Shown in pieces: positions 1 through 7,281 of a stretch of 64,000 nucleotides of DNA (its first letter is position 1; every line of letters starts with the position of its first letter). The stretch spans positions 1 to 64,000 of the forward strand of contig CAXBBL010000003.1 of assembly GCA_963974215.1 (NCBI GenBank). Direction: 5' to 3'. Below the pieces are notes generated by a model, which worked only from the letters and a program-made list of their open reading frames with translations, ran no database searches and was not told the DNA's origin. The stretch is from Croceimicrobium sp963974215 (GTDB lineage Bacteria; Bacteroidota; Bacteroidia; Flavobacteriales; Schleiferiaceae). A program made the translations under genes and the position numbers.

Positions 1-84
1 TTTAATAAAATCGGTTCCATTAGAGCAGCGTCGAGTATTTAGTTTCCTAAAGATTATAATCGCTTTCGTTTTAAAAGGATTGAG

Positions 85-226
85 ATTCTGAAACAAGTTC
101 AGAATGACCTTGGCAATCGTAGGTTGTTCATTCTCCGAAACCATTATTAAGCCTCAATTTAAGAATGGCGCTTTTAAGTGCCGAAAAGTGCCCGTTCCTA
201 CCGTCACCCTGAACTTGTTTCAGGGT
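85..226. repeat. Inverted pair of small hairpin repeats
   Basis: Two related units lie in opposite orientation. Unit 1 (85-105) folds as ATTCTGAA-5-TTCAGAAT. Unit 2 (206-226) folds as ACCCTGAA-5-TTCAGGGT. Both stems are 8 bp. Where the two units differ, both arms differ together (TT/AA against CC/GG), so pairing is preserved. They resemble the small 'CCTGAACTTGTTTCAGG' repeats scattered through many bacterial genomes. No gene is visible in 1-335, and this repeat pair is the main content. Confidence 0.65.
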
Positions 227-335
227 CTCATTATTTCCAACGCACGACATATTTCTCACACTAAATCCCCACCGAATTCTCTCTCCTCACCGCCTTTCTT
301 CCCACTGAATTACAATTGTATTACAATCGAATTAC

Positions 336-376
336 CCAAAAACAAAACAGCCCCAATATTTCTATTGAGGCCGTTT
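336..376 (-). terminator. Intrinsic terminator of the DUF7282-type lipoprotein gene
   Basis: On the minus strand, 14 nt at 363-376 pair with 345-358, including two G-U pairs, around a GAAA tetraloop. A T-rich tract follows (336-344, read on the minus strand). It lies about 30 bp after the stop codon of the minus-strand lipoprotein gene. Confidence 0.8.
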
Positions 377-404
377 CAGAGGGGGATAAAATCTCTACTC
401 TAAT

Positions 405-1241
405 TTATTGGGTTACAGTAAAGCTTGTGAAGATTACGTTACCAGGAAAGGCATCGTTTCCAAAAATTTCAGGTCCGTCAAATACACCTACGCCATCAAA
501 CTCATAAGTACCAATGGTACCATTATCGAGGTGTAGCATGGGGAATAATTTCTGACCAGGCATGATGTTTACTCCAGCATCTAATTGTACGGTTACATTG
601 GTGTTAACTCCTTTGTTCACCAAGGTTTTTCCGATAATTCCGGGTAGAACGATACCGCCCATTCCGTCGTCGTTGTGAATTACTAACCAACCATCTGCCG
701 CAGCAGTTACCGAAGGAAGTACAACCGTGTTGTTACTTACGGCCATATCAGGTGAGTTGATAGAGGCAGAACTAATAGTAATAGGGGTCATTACTGGTGC
801 TCCACTAGCAATAAAAGGAGGGTCTAAGTCATTGTTGCCGTCAAACTCATACTGCATTTCCATACCAGTGTCTTCGTGTAGCATAACCCATACTTGGTCA
901 CCGTCGCTTAAAGTAGCATCAGAACTAAAGCTTACTGCAATGTTTTGGTTTTCACCAGCGCTTACAAAGGTAGGTTCCGAAATAATTGCCGGTACAACCG
1001 GGCCATTGCTGCCATTGTCGGCATGAATTACAATCCAACCGTCCGCAGGAATGTCGATCATTTCTACCATAACAGTGTTTTGCGAAATAACTTGATTGCT
1101 TACCGATAGTGTAGCTACCTCTGGTTCGGGGTTTGTTGTCGGCGTGTTGTTTTCATCATCATCACTACAACTAGCAAAGCTAAAAGTAATTACAGCTGCC
1201 ATGGCGATTTTTAGTAGTTTTGAATTTCTTGTGTAGAACAT
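405..1241 (-). CDS. Lipoprotein with two DUF7282-like repeats
   Basis: This is a 278-residue predicted lipoprotein. A signal peptide ends in a lipobox (FSFASC), and the acidic SDDDE run after it resembles the surface-export signal of Bacteroidota lipoproteins. Two homologous domains follow, at about residues 45-150 and 160-275. Each has the pattern 'DGWxVIHxDxG...V.P.II.......G.N..V.V......GxxxxxMLHxDxG...YEFDG' characteristic of DUF7282-like proteins, which are often found in cell-surface proteins of bacteria and archaea. The function is unknown. The gene is divergent from the ECF sigma/anti-sigma operon with only 75 bp between them, so regulation by that sigma factor is plausible but inferred. 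An efficient terminator follows. The domain assignment rests on recalled motif pattern; the lipoprotein call is secure. Confidence 0.8.
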   Translation of the reverse strand: MFYTRNSKLLKIAMAAVITFSFASCSDDDENNTPTTNPEPEVATLSVSNQVISQNTVMVEMIDIPADGWIVIHADNGSNGPVVPAIISEPTFVSAGENQNIAVSFSSDATLSDGDQVWVMLHEDTGMEMQYEFDGNNDLDPPFIASGAPVMTPITISSASINSPDMAVSNNTVVLPSVTAAADGWLVIHNDDGMGGIVLPGIIGKTLVNKGVNTNVTVQLDAGVNIMPGQKLFPMLHLDNGTIGTYEFDGVGVFDGPEIFGNDAFPGNVIFTSFTVTQ

Positions 1242-1316
1242 TGTATTTGTGTTTTTTAAATTGTCACTATCATCTACGCAAGTATGTATTTTTTGGATTT
1301 CTGAATACGAAAATAT

Positions 1317-1868
1317 TTGAGCAACAAGACGCCAATTGAGGAGGAAATTACTCGTAACTTACTGAGTGGCAACGAAAAAGCCATGGCATTAATTTATGAT
1401 AATTATAGTGCAGCCCTGTACGGGGTGTGCAAGAAGATGCTTCTAAGCACGGAAGATGCCGAGGAGGTCTTTCAGGAAGTAATGGTTAAAATTTGGAAAG
1501 CAGGAAAGAGTTTTGATCCAAACAAGGCAAGACTTTATACCTGGATGGTTAATATAGTACGCAATACTTGTATAGACTTGATGCGGAAAAATAATCGCCG
1601 TCCACAAATCCAAGACACGGATAACAACGTACATGTTATTGAGCAAAATCATAACACGGAGTTCCCCGTCGATCATATTGGCTTGAAAGAAGAAATTGCC
1701 AAGCTGCGAAAGGAAGATCGGAATGTATTAGAGCTTGCCTACTTTTCGGGATATTCTCAAGGTGAGATAGCCAAAAAGTTGAATCTCCCACTCGGAACCG
1801 TAAAAACCCGAGCAAGGAAAGCGATAAATGAATTAAAAACCCTTTTAGCTAGAGACATTGGACGTTAA
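1317..1868 (+). CDS. ECF-type RNA polymerase sigma factor (sigma-70 family)
   Basis: The 183-residue protein has the two-domain layout of extracytoplasmic-function sigma factors. Region 2 lies at about residues 20-90 (ALIYDNYSAALYGVCKKML, then AEEVFQEVMVKIWK and YTWMVNIVRNTCID). Region 4 lies at about 125-178 (LELAYFSGYSQGEIAKKLNLP, then GTVKTRARKA, the DNA-recognition helix). There is no C-terminal extension. The first usable start is TTG at 1317; no in-frame ATG precedes conserved region 2. The last 11 bp overlap the anti-sigma gene, which fits translational coupling. It should direct core polymerase to stress or envelope promoters when released by the partner. The likely regulon includes its own operon and perhaps the divergent lipoprotein, which is inference. 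Confidence 0.93.
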   Translation: MSNKTPIEEEITRNLLSGNEKAMALIYDNYSAALYGVCKKMLLSTEDAEEVFQEVMVKIWKAGKSFDPNKARLYTWMVNIVRNTCIDLMRKNNRRPQIQDTDNNVHVIEQNHNTEFPVDHIGLKEEIAKLRKEDRNVLELAYFSGYSQGEIAKKLNLPLGTVKTRARKAINELKTLLARDIGR

Positions 1869-2712
1869 AAAGTACATAGAAAGCGGGATAATCGACGATT
1901 ATCTAATGGGCTTTGTTAGTGAGCAGGAGCGTCAAGAGGTGCAATGCTTAAGCAAGATCTATCCCGAAATTAATGAAGTACTCCGTTCTTCAGAAAACAT
2001 AATGAGTACTTGGGCAGCCGACTTCGCTGAAGCGCCTCCCGCACATTTACGCGCTAAAATTTTAGACAATCTTCCACCGCAAGAAGACTTGCCAGAGCAA
2101 GACCCTACCGAGCAAAAAGAAGATAAAAGCATTGTTATTGATTTTTCAGAGATTGATAAGGGCAAAGATGATTCCCCCAAGGTTAATTACTGGTCTTACG
2201 CCGCAGCGATAGCCTTTATTTTTGGAGCCTTAATGGTTTGGCAATGGCAAAGTGCCCGCAGTAATTCTTTAGAAATGAAGGATGAAATGTTGGTGCAGCA
2301 GGAGCAAATGGAGGAACTGAAAAACAACTACGAAGAAATGGCATCCAGCATGCAACTAAAAGATGGATTACTCGCCGTAGTAAGTGATCCCGACGTGCAA
2401 AAGATTGTGATGGGTCCAGCCAAAGAAGACATGAATGCCAATTCGGCCATGTACTGGAATAAAGTAACCCAAAAAGCCTATTTCCACCGTTTAGCCTTGC
2501 CCGCAGAACCGAGCGATAGTCAATATCAATTGTGGGCCATAGTAGATGGTAAGCCCCAAAGCCTCGGTATGGTTTCCTTAGAGGAAAATGTAGCCTGGCA
2601 GGAGTTATCTACTGTGGAAGGGGCACAGGCCTTTGCCATTACTCTAGAACCAATGGGTGGTAGTGAAAGTCCGACCCTGGAAAACATGATGGTTATTGGA
2701 GCCGTGAGCTAG
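1858..2712 (+). CDS. Membrane anti-sigma factor, RskA-like
   Basis: This is a 284-residue single-pass membrane protein. The N-terminal cytoplasmic part (about 1-105) contains IDDYLMGFVSEQERQEV, the usual start of zinc-less anti-sigma domains. One transmembrane helix follows at about 111-130 (YWSYAAAIAFIFGALMVWQW), then a coiled-coil-prone stretch (about 137-165). The C-terminal domain (about 172-284) matches the anti-sigma-K factor RskA C-terminal domain (YQLWAIVDGKPQSLG, FAITLEPMGGSESPT). It should hold the upstream ECF sigma factor at the membrane until an envelope signal triggers release. The start is TTG at 1858 inside the sigma gene. Its stop TAG shares the palindrome CTAG with the stop of the convergent HAD gene, so the two genes end tail-to-tail with a 4-bp overlap. 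Confidence 0.9.
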   Translation: MDVKKYIESGIIDDYLMGFVSEQERQEVQCLSKIYPEINEVLRSSENIMSTWAADFAEAPPAHLRAKILDNLPPQEDLPEQDPTEQKEDKSIVIDFSEIDKGKDDSPKVNYWSYAAAIAFIFGALMVWQWQSARSNSLEMKDEMLVQQEQMEELKNNYEEMASSMQLKDGLLAVVSDPDVQKIVMGPAKEDMNANSAMYWNKVTQKAYFHRLALPAEPSDSQYQLWAIVDGKPQSLGMVSLEENVAWQELSTVEGAQAFAITLEPMGGSESPTLENMMVIGAVS

Positions 2713-3317
2713 TCTAGTTTTTTAACAATCTTTAGAATAGAATCTTTTTTCGCATTGAAGTGCCAAGTCTTAATACCTAAGGCTTTGGCGGCTTCAATGT
2801 TTTCTTCGCGGTCATCTACGAAGAAGCATTCCTCCGGATCTAGCTCATGATCCTTTAATACCTTCTCGTAAAAAGCATTTTCCGGTTTGCGGCTACCCAT
2901 TTCGTGGCTGAGGTAGAGATCCTTAAAGGAATCCATAAACTTCTTGTAGGCGAAACGACCGCTATTCTCTTTAATTTGGGCTAGGTGCAGTGGATTGGTA
3001 TTACTCAATAAATAGCAATCGTATTTTTTACTCAACTGACGCACCAGTCGAATAGACTCCGCCGGTATAGCTTCATGGCAGAGCGCATTCCAAGCTTGCG
3101 CCAGATCCCTCTTTAGGATTGTTTTACGAAAGAAGAAAGAGCTAATGCTTTTTAAAAACTCCTCTTCTTTAACTTCCCCTCTCTCTAATTGCTGAAAGAG
3201 CTCATCTTGCTGAGCCAAAGCGGGTAGTGCGCCCAATTCCTCAAAAGCACGACGGGTTTTCATCTCGTCAATGGGAATGAGAACGGCGCCAAAGTCAAAG
3301 AATATATTTTTAATCAT
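2709..3317 (-). CDS. HAD-superfamily hydrolase, subfamily IA
   Basis: This 202-residue cytoplasmic protein has HAD phosphatase motifs in order. Motif I is FFDFGAVLIP, with the nucleophile Asp in the DxG form typical of the YihX-like branch. Motif II is LLSNTNP. The motif III lysine is in GSRKPENAFYE. Motif IV is FFVDDREENIEAAKALGI, with the paired acidic residues that bind magnesium. The helical cap (about 20-85) is of the four-helix C1 type. Such enzymes dephosphorylate small sugar phosphates or nucleotides; the substrate cannot be read from sequence. The gene is monocistronic, convergent with the anti-sigma gene, and its stop overlaps that gene's stop. Confidence 0.88.
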   Translation of the reverse strand: MIKNIFFDFGAVLIPIDEMKTRRAFEELGALPALAQQDELFQQLERGEVKEEEFLKSISSFFFRKTILKRDLAQAWNALCHEAIPAESIRLVRQLSKKYDCYLLSNTNPLHLAQIKENSGRFAYKKFMDSFKDLYLSHEMGSRKPENAFYEKVLKDHELDPEECFFVDDREENIEAAKALGIKTWHFNAKKDSILKIVKKLD

Positions 3318-3380
3318 AGCTTCTGTTTTCGGGGCACAAGGTTAAGGATAAATTACGGTATCTAAAATCGCATTATATTC

Positions 3381-3409
3381 TTGGGGATTAACAATAATTT
3401 GTATTTTTG
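3381..3409 (+). promoter_or_regulatory. Promoter of the tRNA gene
   Basis: TTG at 3381-3383 and TATTTTTG at 3402-3409, separated by 18 bp, match the Bacteroidota housekeeping promoter TTG-N17-23-TAnnTTTG. Transcription would begin near 3415, about 20 bp before the mature tRNA. Confidence 0.75.
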
Positions 3410-3433
3410 CCGCCCCTTGTCCTCGGGCAAGAA

Positions 3434-3507
3434 GGGCCCATAGCTCAGTTGGTTAGAGTAGGTGACTCATAATCACTTGGTCGCAGGTTCAAGCCCTGCT
3501 GGGCCCA
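3434..3507 (+). tRNA. tRNA with CAU anticodon (elongator Met or Ile2)
   Basis: The full cloverleaf can be drawn. The acceptor stem is GGGCCCA/TGGGCCC with discriminator A at 3507. The D arm spans 3443-3459. The anticodon stem is GGTGA/TCACT with loop CTCATAA and anticodon CAT at 3468-3470. The T arm is GCAGG/CCTGC. No CCA is encoded. It is not the initiator, because base pair 1:72 is G:C and the three G:C pairs of the initiator anticodon stem are absent. The anticodon arm and variable loop (ATAATCACTTGGTCGC) resemble the E. coli minor isoleucine tRNA read as AUA after lysidine modification, so Ile2 is a real alternative to elongator Met. Confidence 0.93.
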
Positions 3508-3516
3508 CTTATATTA

Positions 3517-3558
3517 AAGCCAGTATTTACGATGATAGGCGTGCTTACTGGCTTTTTT
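3517..3558 (+). terminator. Intrinsic terminator after the tRNA
   Basis: AAGCCAGTA (3517-3525) pairs perfectly with TACTGGCTT (3546-3554) across a 20-nt loop and is followed by a T run. It begins 10 bp after the tRNA. Confidence 0.75.
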
Positions 3559-3862
3559 ATTTGCATACAATTTTTTGGGGATAAGGTATTTCCGGAGCTT
3601 AGGATATTAAACCTCATTTCTTTTCCTAAGCAATACCAAACATTGATACTACTTGGTATTAGCGATGAAAACCAGCATTTGATTAAAGAATTTCAAGACC
3701 AGCCGTAACTATTTTGCTGACCGATAGTAAGGGAGGAAAAAATAGTTAGGACCCCTAAAGTCAAACTCGTCAACAGCATGAAGATGCGTCGTGCGGGACT
3801 TCAATGCATTTCACCATCAAACCGCCCCGCATTTCATATATTTATTGTTGTACGGCGTTTTT
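3559..3862. other. Intergenic region after the tRNA, no confident gene
   Basis: No convincing gene is present. A 55-codon open frame from GTG 3541 to TAA 3708 reads protein-like at its end (SDENQHLIKEFQDQP) but starts inside the terminator hairpin and has no ATG. It may be a gene remnant or chance. No copy of the tRNA 3' end that would mark an attachment site was seen downstream. Confidence 0.4.
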
Positions 3863-4219
3863 TCATTGTCCTTTTTTAAACTTTTTTGCGCTATTAATAC
3901 TAAATCCGGCACCAACAAGAAAGAGTAATCCCATAAGTGAAAGAAATCCAGTTAATCCCTCTGTTTGGAGTCCAAAAATTATAAATATTATTCCCATGCC
4001 CCCATATATATAGGCATTTCTCATATATGCTCCTGAAGCTGTATTATAGGATTGTTTGTTTCTATTAATCAAAGAATTCACTTGGTTAACTTCTTCAACG
4101 CAAGTAGCTGTGCAAGCAATCCCATTTTCAACTTCGGTCAAGCAATCTTTGCACAATCCTTTATTGCAGTTTTTACAAATCGCAACTGCATCAATTTCTG
4201 CATGATTAAAACATTTCAT
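3863..4219 (-). CDS. B-box-type zinc-binding membrane protein
   Basis: This is a 118-residue protein. The N-terminus (MKCFNHAEIDAVAICKNC, then KGLCKDC) carries a B-box-like zinc-binding pattern: Cys3, His6, Cys15, Cys18, Cys23, Cys26, then Cys34 and Cys38. Two hydrophobic helices follow (about 68-85 and 88-105) and the tail is basic. Bacterial proteins of this form are anchored in the inner membrane with the zinc finger in the cytoplasm; the role is unknown. The ATG at 4219 is chosen because a longer reading would overlap the upstream gene and add residues ahead of the conserved MKCxxH start. It lies 13 bp downstream of the secreted-protein gene on the same strand, so the two are probably cotranscribed. 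Confidence 0.75.
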   Translation of the reverse strand: MKCFNHAEIDAVAICKNCNKGLCKDCLTEVENGIACTATCVEEVNQVNSLINRNKQSYNTASGAYMRNAYIYGGMGIIFIIFGLQTEGLTGFLSLMGLLFLVGAGFSINSAKKFKKGQ

Positions 4220-4232
4220 TGGGTTCTTTTTT

Positions 4233-4817
4233 TTAAGCACTACAATCACCTGAGACTCTATCAAGAATTGTTAAGTACCATTTATTATTAATCAAGGTTA
4301 TGTAAAAAATCAATTCTCCACCATCGTTGTCAATGAGCACAACTCTGCGGCTTTTACTCTCTAAGGTCTTAAAATTCTGGATTGTTTTAATCGGAATATT
4401 TTCATCACGGTATAAGTTTAGGTTCAATGCCGTTTTTGACAACAAATCATCTCTCTGATTTGTATCACAATAAAGTCCGATCTTATTCCAATTTTCTGAA
4501 TCACAATTGTGTGACGGTAAAGTCTGATATTTGATGTTCACATCAAGTTTGAAAGGAAAATATGGTAAGTATTCTGGAACTGGATTTTTGAAATCAATTT
4601 TTTTCGTTATTTCGAATTCGTCCATTACCCCACGTCGAAATAATACAATCAAACCATAATCAGGATGGATGCATTGATTTATTTTGTCAGAGTCATTAAA
4701 ATCAAAGGCTTTAATTATCTCAATGATACTATTTTCTAGATTGTCTGATTGAGCTTGAATCTTTTTAAATGGAATCAAAATCAGAATGGATAGTATTGCA
4801 AAAATTGCTTTTTTCAT
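4233..4817 (-). CDS. Secreted protein of unknown function
   Basis: This 194-residue protein has a clear signal peptide (MKKAIFAILSILILIPFKKIQAQ). The mature part begins SDNLENSIIEIIKAFDFNDSDKINQCI and ends with NNKWYLTILDRVSGDCSA. A helix followed by a beta-rich C-terminal half ending in 'NNKWYLTxLD' is reminiscent of NTF2-like or SnoaL-like folds, but no catalytic motif is visible and the family is not recognised. Two cysteine codons near the middle (NCDSENWNKIGLYCD) could form a disulfide after export. The ATG at 4817 is chosen over an earlier one at 4850 because it places the signal peptide at the N-terminus. The next gene is the B-box protein, 13 bp downstream. Confidence 0.65.
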   Translation of the reverse strand: MKKAIFAILSILILIPFKKIQAQSDNLENSIIEIIKAFDFNDSDKINQCIHPDYGLIVLFRRGVMDEFEITKKIDFKNPVPEYLPYFPFKLDVNIKYQTLPSHNCDSENWNKIGLYCDTNQRDDLLSKTALNLNLYRDENIPIKTIQNFKTLESKSRRVVLIDNDGGELIFYITLINNKWYLTILDRVSGDCSA

Positions 4818-5002
4818 TTCATGATTTTCATATTTGCAGGGTTCTGTCAAATGCCATAGAACAGGAGTATAAAGTGTTTCACCAGAATCATCTTTGTCGA
4901 CACGGGTTGGTAGTTTCGGATGAGTGTTACCGTTTGTAGTGTCTAGTAAGACTTGCTCTTTTATGCGTTAATGAAGCTTTTGCTACTTTGACTTTACTCC
5001 CT

Positions 5003-5342
5003 CTATTTTGTAGTAACAAATTTAATAGCAACTCCTGAAAGACCAGTAAAAGGGCTAAAGGAAGTGAACTCATTCAGTTTAGTAAAAATAATGGCATCAG
5101 CTCCCATGGAAGCAGCCTCCTCTTTCAACTTGTCTAGAACCTTAGACTCATTAAGGTTTACACTCGCTGCTACCGGGCCTATAACCTTGTAAGGTACTTT
5201 AATTAAGGTCGTTAGAATAGACTTTAACCAACTCCGGCTTAGTAGGAGGATAGTAATTAGCCCCAGTTTGCAAATAGTGCGTTGAAAACGAGCAGCTTTG
5301 TGCAAGAAGTAAGAGGATTAAATAGGTATATAATTTTTTCAT
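5003..5342 (-). pseudogene. Frameshifted lipoprotein gene, paralogue of the upstream gene
   Basis: From ATG 5342 the minus strand encodes MKKLYTYLILLLLAQSC, a lipoprotein signal, then a mature part ending VKVYSNDLN at a TAA (5199-5201). In the +1 frame the protein continues IKVPYKVIGPVAASVNLNES, then VLDKLKEEAASMGADAIIF, to a stop at 5003. Skipping one base in the AATTAAG stretch (about 5202-5207) joins the halves into one protein of about 111 residues. That protein aligns along its length with the intact neighbour (KKEAAAIGAHAITNL against KEEAASMGADAIIFTKL). It therefore looks like a recent single-base insertion, or a sequencing error. It begins 1 bp after the stop of the intact gene, so the pair was one operon. 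The fold resembles the small YbjQ/DUF74-like domain, with function unknown. Confidence 0.75.
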
Positions 5343-5343
5343 C

Positions 5344-5706
5344 TTAAGTTAATTTATATCGTACCGCCGTACCAGAAGCTTTTATCGCATACGTCCAACC
5401 ACCGTAATCGTACTCTAGACGTAAATTAGTAATAGCATGCGCTCCTATGGCAGCAGCTTCTTTCTTCAAGTATTTAATAGCTAATTTGCTATTTGCCCCA
5501 GCATCGATATTAACGACCACCTCCCCAAGTATAATTTGTGTTTTTAAGGTGGTCTCCTCGCAGAAAACGTCAATCGATAGGTAATCGGTGGGTGCGAATG
5601 TTTCTGTGGAGTTATCAAGTAAAATATGCGCTCCAGTTCGGCAGCTACAGGAAAGGGATAATAATATCACTAGTCCTAAACTCCGGGTTAACGTACTTCT
5701 ATTCAT
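5344..5706 (-). CDS. Small lipoprotein, YbjQ/DUF74-like
   Basis: This is a 120-residue predicted lipoprotein. The signal region is NRSTLTRSLGLVILLSLSC and the lipid would attach at Cys22 or at Cys24 just after it. The mature domain ends in YLKKEAAAIGAHAITNLRLE followed by a glycine/aromatic strand, reminiscent of YbjQ-type proteins in which a helix with 'A..GANAVV' packs on a beta sheet. The function is unknown. The ATG at 5706 is preferred over TTG 5730. The stop codon lies 1 bp before the start of the frameshifted paralogue, so the two arose by tandem duplication and share transcription. Confidence 0.65.
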   Translation of the reverse strand: MNRSTLTRSLGLVILLSLSCSCRTGAHILLDNSTETFAPTDYLSIDVFCEETTLKTQIILGEVVVNIDAGANSKLAIKYLKKEAAAIGAHAITNLRLEYDYGGWTYAIKASGTAVRYKLT

Positions 5707-6129
5707 TTTAATAAGTTTAAAATTTAGCAATAACTCTCGATTTATTTGCAGGGCTAAAAAATGTTGTGGAATAAAATAAAATCTATGACTTGTAACTTAG
5801 AATTTTATTTGATGGGAAATAGTATTATTGGCTTCCCTTTTGTATTACAGGCTTAAAATTATAAAATAAATACAAACTTCAAAGCTTCCTGGCGCGGGAG
5901 AAGTGCAGCGAGACGAGGGTCAAGAAGCTTTACTCTTAGATTTTTCTGCCCAAAAATTTTCCCCTCCTAAGCCTAAACCTTACCTTAAGCAATTCAGGCT
6001 TTTCGCTGGGTTTATAAAGACCTAAATAATCTAAAGCCCGCATGCATTAGGTGCTATAAATAATAAGCGCCTGAATAACCACCGCTAAAAAAACCTAGCG
6101 GGTAGAATTATCATTTAAATTTAAGAAGG
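5707..6129. other. Intergenic region, no gene seen
   Basis: No open frame with coding character is visible. A small hairpin (CCGCTA/TAGCGG, about 6083-6103) lies upstream of the next gene. A similar 'ccaccgctaa' string recurs near 7708. Otherwise nothing was recognised. Confidence 0.5.
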
Positions 6130-6792
6130 ATGGAACTTGAAGTAAAAATACTAAACCTAAAAACCGTAAATCATCTCGACAATTATTGGCAGCAAGAAGA
6201 CTATATCAAGCTCTTGGAGGAATTTGATTATCCTAATGCGAAGGAACTTAAAGAGCAGGAACGTTTAGATTTTTTATTTATGGCTATAGCGGATTATGAA
6301 CCCGCCGAAGCGGCAGAAATTATCTTAAAATATAAAATGGGCGATAAGCTCAGCGATGGCCAAATTCAAAACCTAGCCCACGAAATGCTTACCGAGAAGG
6401 TAGCGGAATCTTATCGTGAACCAGCTTTTCATTATGATCTTTTTAATATCAACCAATTCTTACGAAAGGCCTACAATGGAAAATTTCCCGATACCGAAGC
6501 CTTAGTAATTAAGGCAAACTTGGTAGGAGAAGCCTTGGAAACAGAGATGACCGAGGAAATTCTGCTAAAGTCATTATGTGCGGGCCTAAGAGATAGTAAT
6601 TTAATCCTCAGACTATTTGGCGATCAAGTGGAGGCTTCCGTTCCTTTTGGCGATGCCGCTAAGGTTATTTGGGCTTATCGTAAGACAGGTGATAGTGAAG
6701 TGGAAATAACTACTTCTCAGAGGTGGATTGAAAAAGAGGATTTTGAAAAAACGGCCTTTAAAGCAGAACTCACTTTTTTTAGTGAAGAGTAA
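6130..6792 (+). CDS. Hypothetical acidic cytoplasmic protein
   Basis: The 220-residue protein has no signal peptide or membrane segment. It is rich in Glu, Leu and Ala and looks mainly helical in its first 100 residues (LKEQERLDFLFMAIADYEPA, then EAAEIILKYKMGDKLSDGQI). A Phe/Tyr-rich middle (EPAFHYDLFNINQFLRKAYN) and a beta-rich end (VEITTSQRWIEKEDFEKTAF) follow. The family is not recognised and no catalytic motif is seen. The start ATG is preceded by AAGAAGG, a reasonable ribosome-binding site. It is followed 96 bp later by another cytoplasmic protein on the same strand. Codon use resembles the neighbours, so it is probably a genuine native gene. Confidence 0.7.
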   Translation: MELEVKILNLKTVNHLDNYWQQEDYIKLLEEFDYPNAKELKEQERLDFLFMAIADYEPAEAAEIILKYKMGDKLSDGQIQNLAHEMLTEKVAESYREPAFHYDLFNINQFLRKAYNGKFPDTEALVIKANLVGEALETEMTEEILLKSLCAGLRDSNLILRLFGDQVEASVPFGDAAKVIWAYRKTGDSEVEITTSQRWIEKEDFEKTAFKAELTFFSEE

Positions 6793-6888
6793 AAAAAAGT
6801 CAGAGAACTATATCTGATCAAAACTCATACTAAACATTAAGACTGCATGTAGGGTTCTTTCAAAGTCACCCAGAAGAGGAGAAAAAGC

Positions 6889-7281
6889 ATGACCGACCGA
6901 TTAAGTTTAAGGGATCACATTCCCACCAAAGAGCTAGAAAACAGCAGGCCCGAGGAAAAATTTCAGAGTCTTACTTTAAGACCAGTACTAAAGCTTCAAA
7001 ACGAGCTTATTTTGGGGCTATTTGCAAACTACATTAAAGAGTCGAAAAGTCTATTTCATACTTTTTCAATGGAGAAAAAGGCCCTTTTTGTTGAGAATAG
7101 CCTCCAAAAGAACATCGCCCTAAAAAACAAACTCTTGGATATTTGTATTGCCATGTTTAGTCTCGAGGAGTTTCAAATATACAGTGCGCAAGCCAGCCTC
7201 TTTAACAAGCGCATTATGGCGCTACTAATCGAGCGGATTAGAAGCCAGGTTCTGAAATTACAAATTGCGTCAGACTCCTAG
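6889..7281 (+). CDS. Small helical protein of a flavobacterial family
   Basis: The 130-residue, all-helical cytoplasmic protein contains TLRPVLKLQNELILGLFANY, then SMEKKALFVENSLQKNIALK and FNKRIMALLIERIRSQVLKL. This pattern matches a short family common in Flavobacteriia that databases sometimes label 'glyoxalase' although no glyoxalase fold or metal ligand is present. Function is unknown. The start is supported by GAGGAG 8 bp upstream. No operon partner is obvious; the preceding gene ends 96 bp before it. The family identification is from memory of sequence style and is moderately sure; the coding call is firm. Confidence 0.75.
   Translation: MTDRLSLRDHIPTKELENSRPEEKFQSLTLRPVLKLQNELILGLFANYIKESKSLFHTFSMEKKALFVENSLQKNIALKNKLLDICIAMFSLEEFQIYSAQASLFNKRIMALLIERIRSQVLKLQIASDS

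Noticed and set aside
3434..3862. Integration (att) site at the tRNA
   Set aside because: No integrase and no repeat of the tRNA 3' end were seen downstream within the window.
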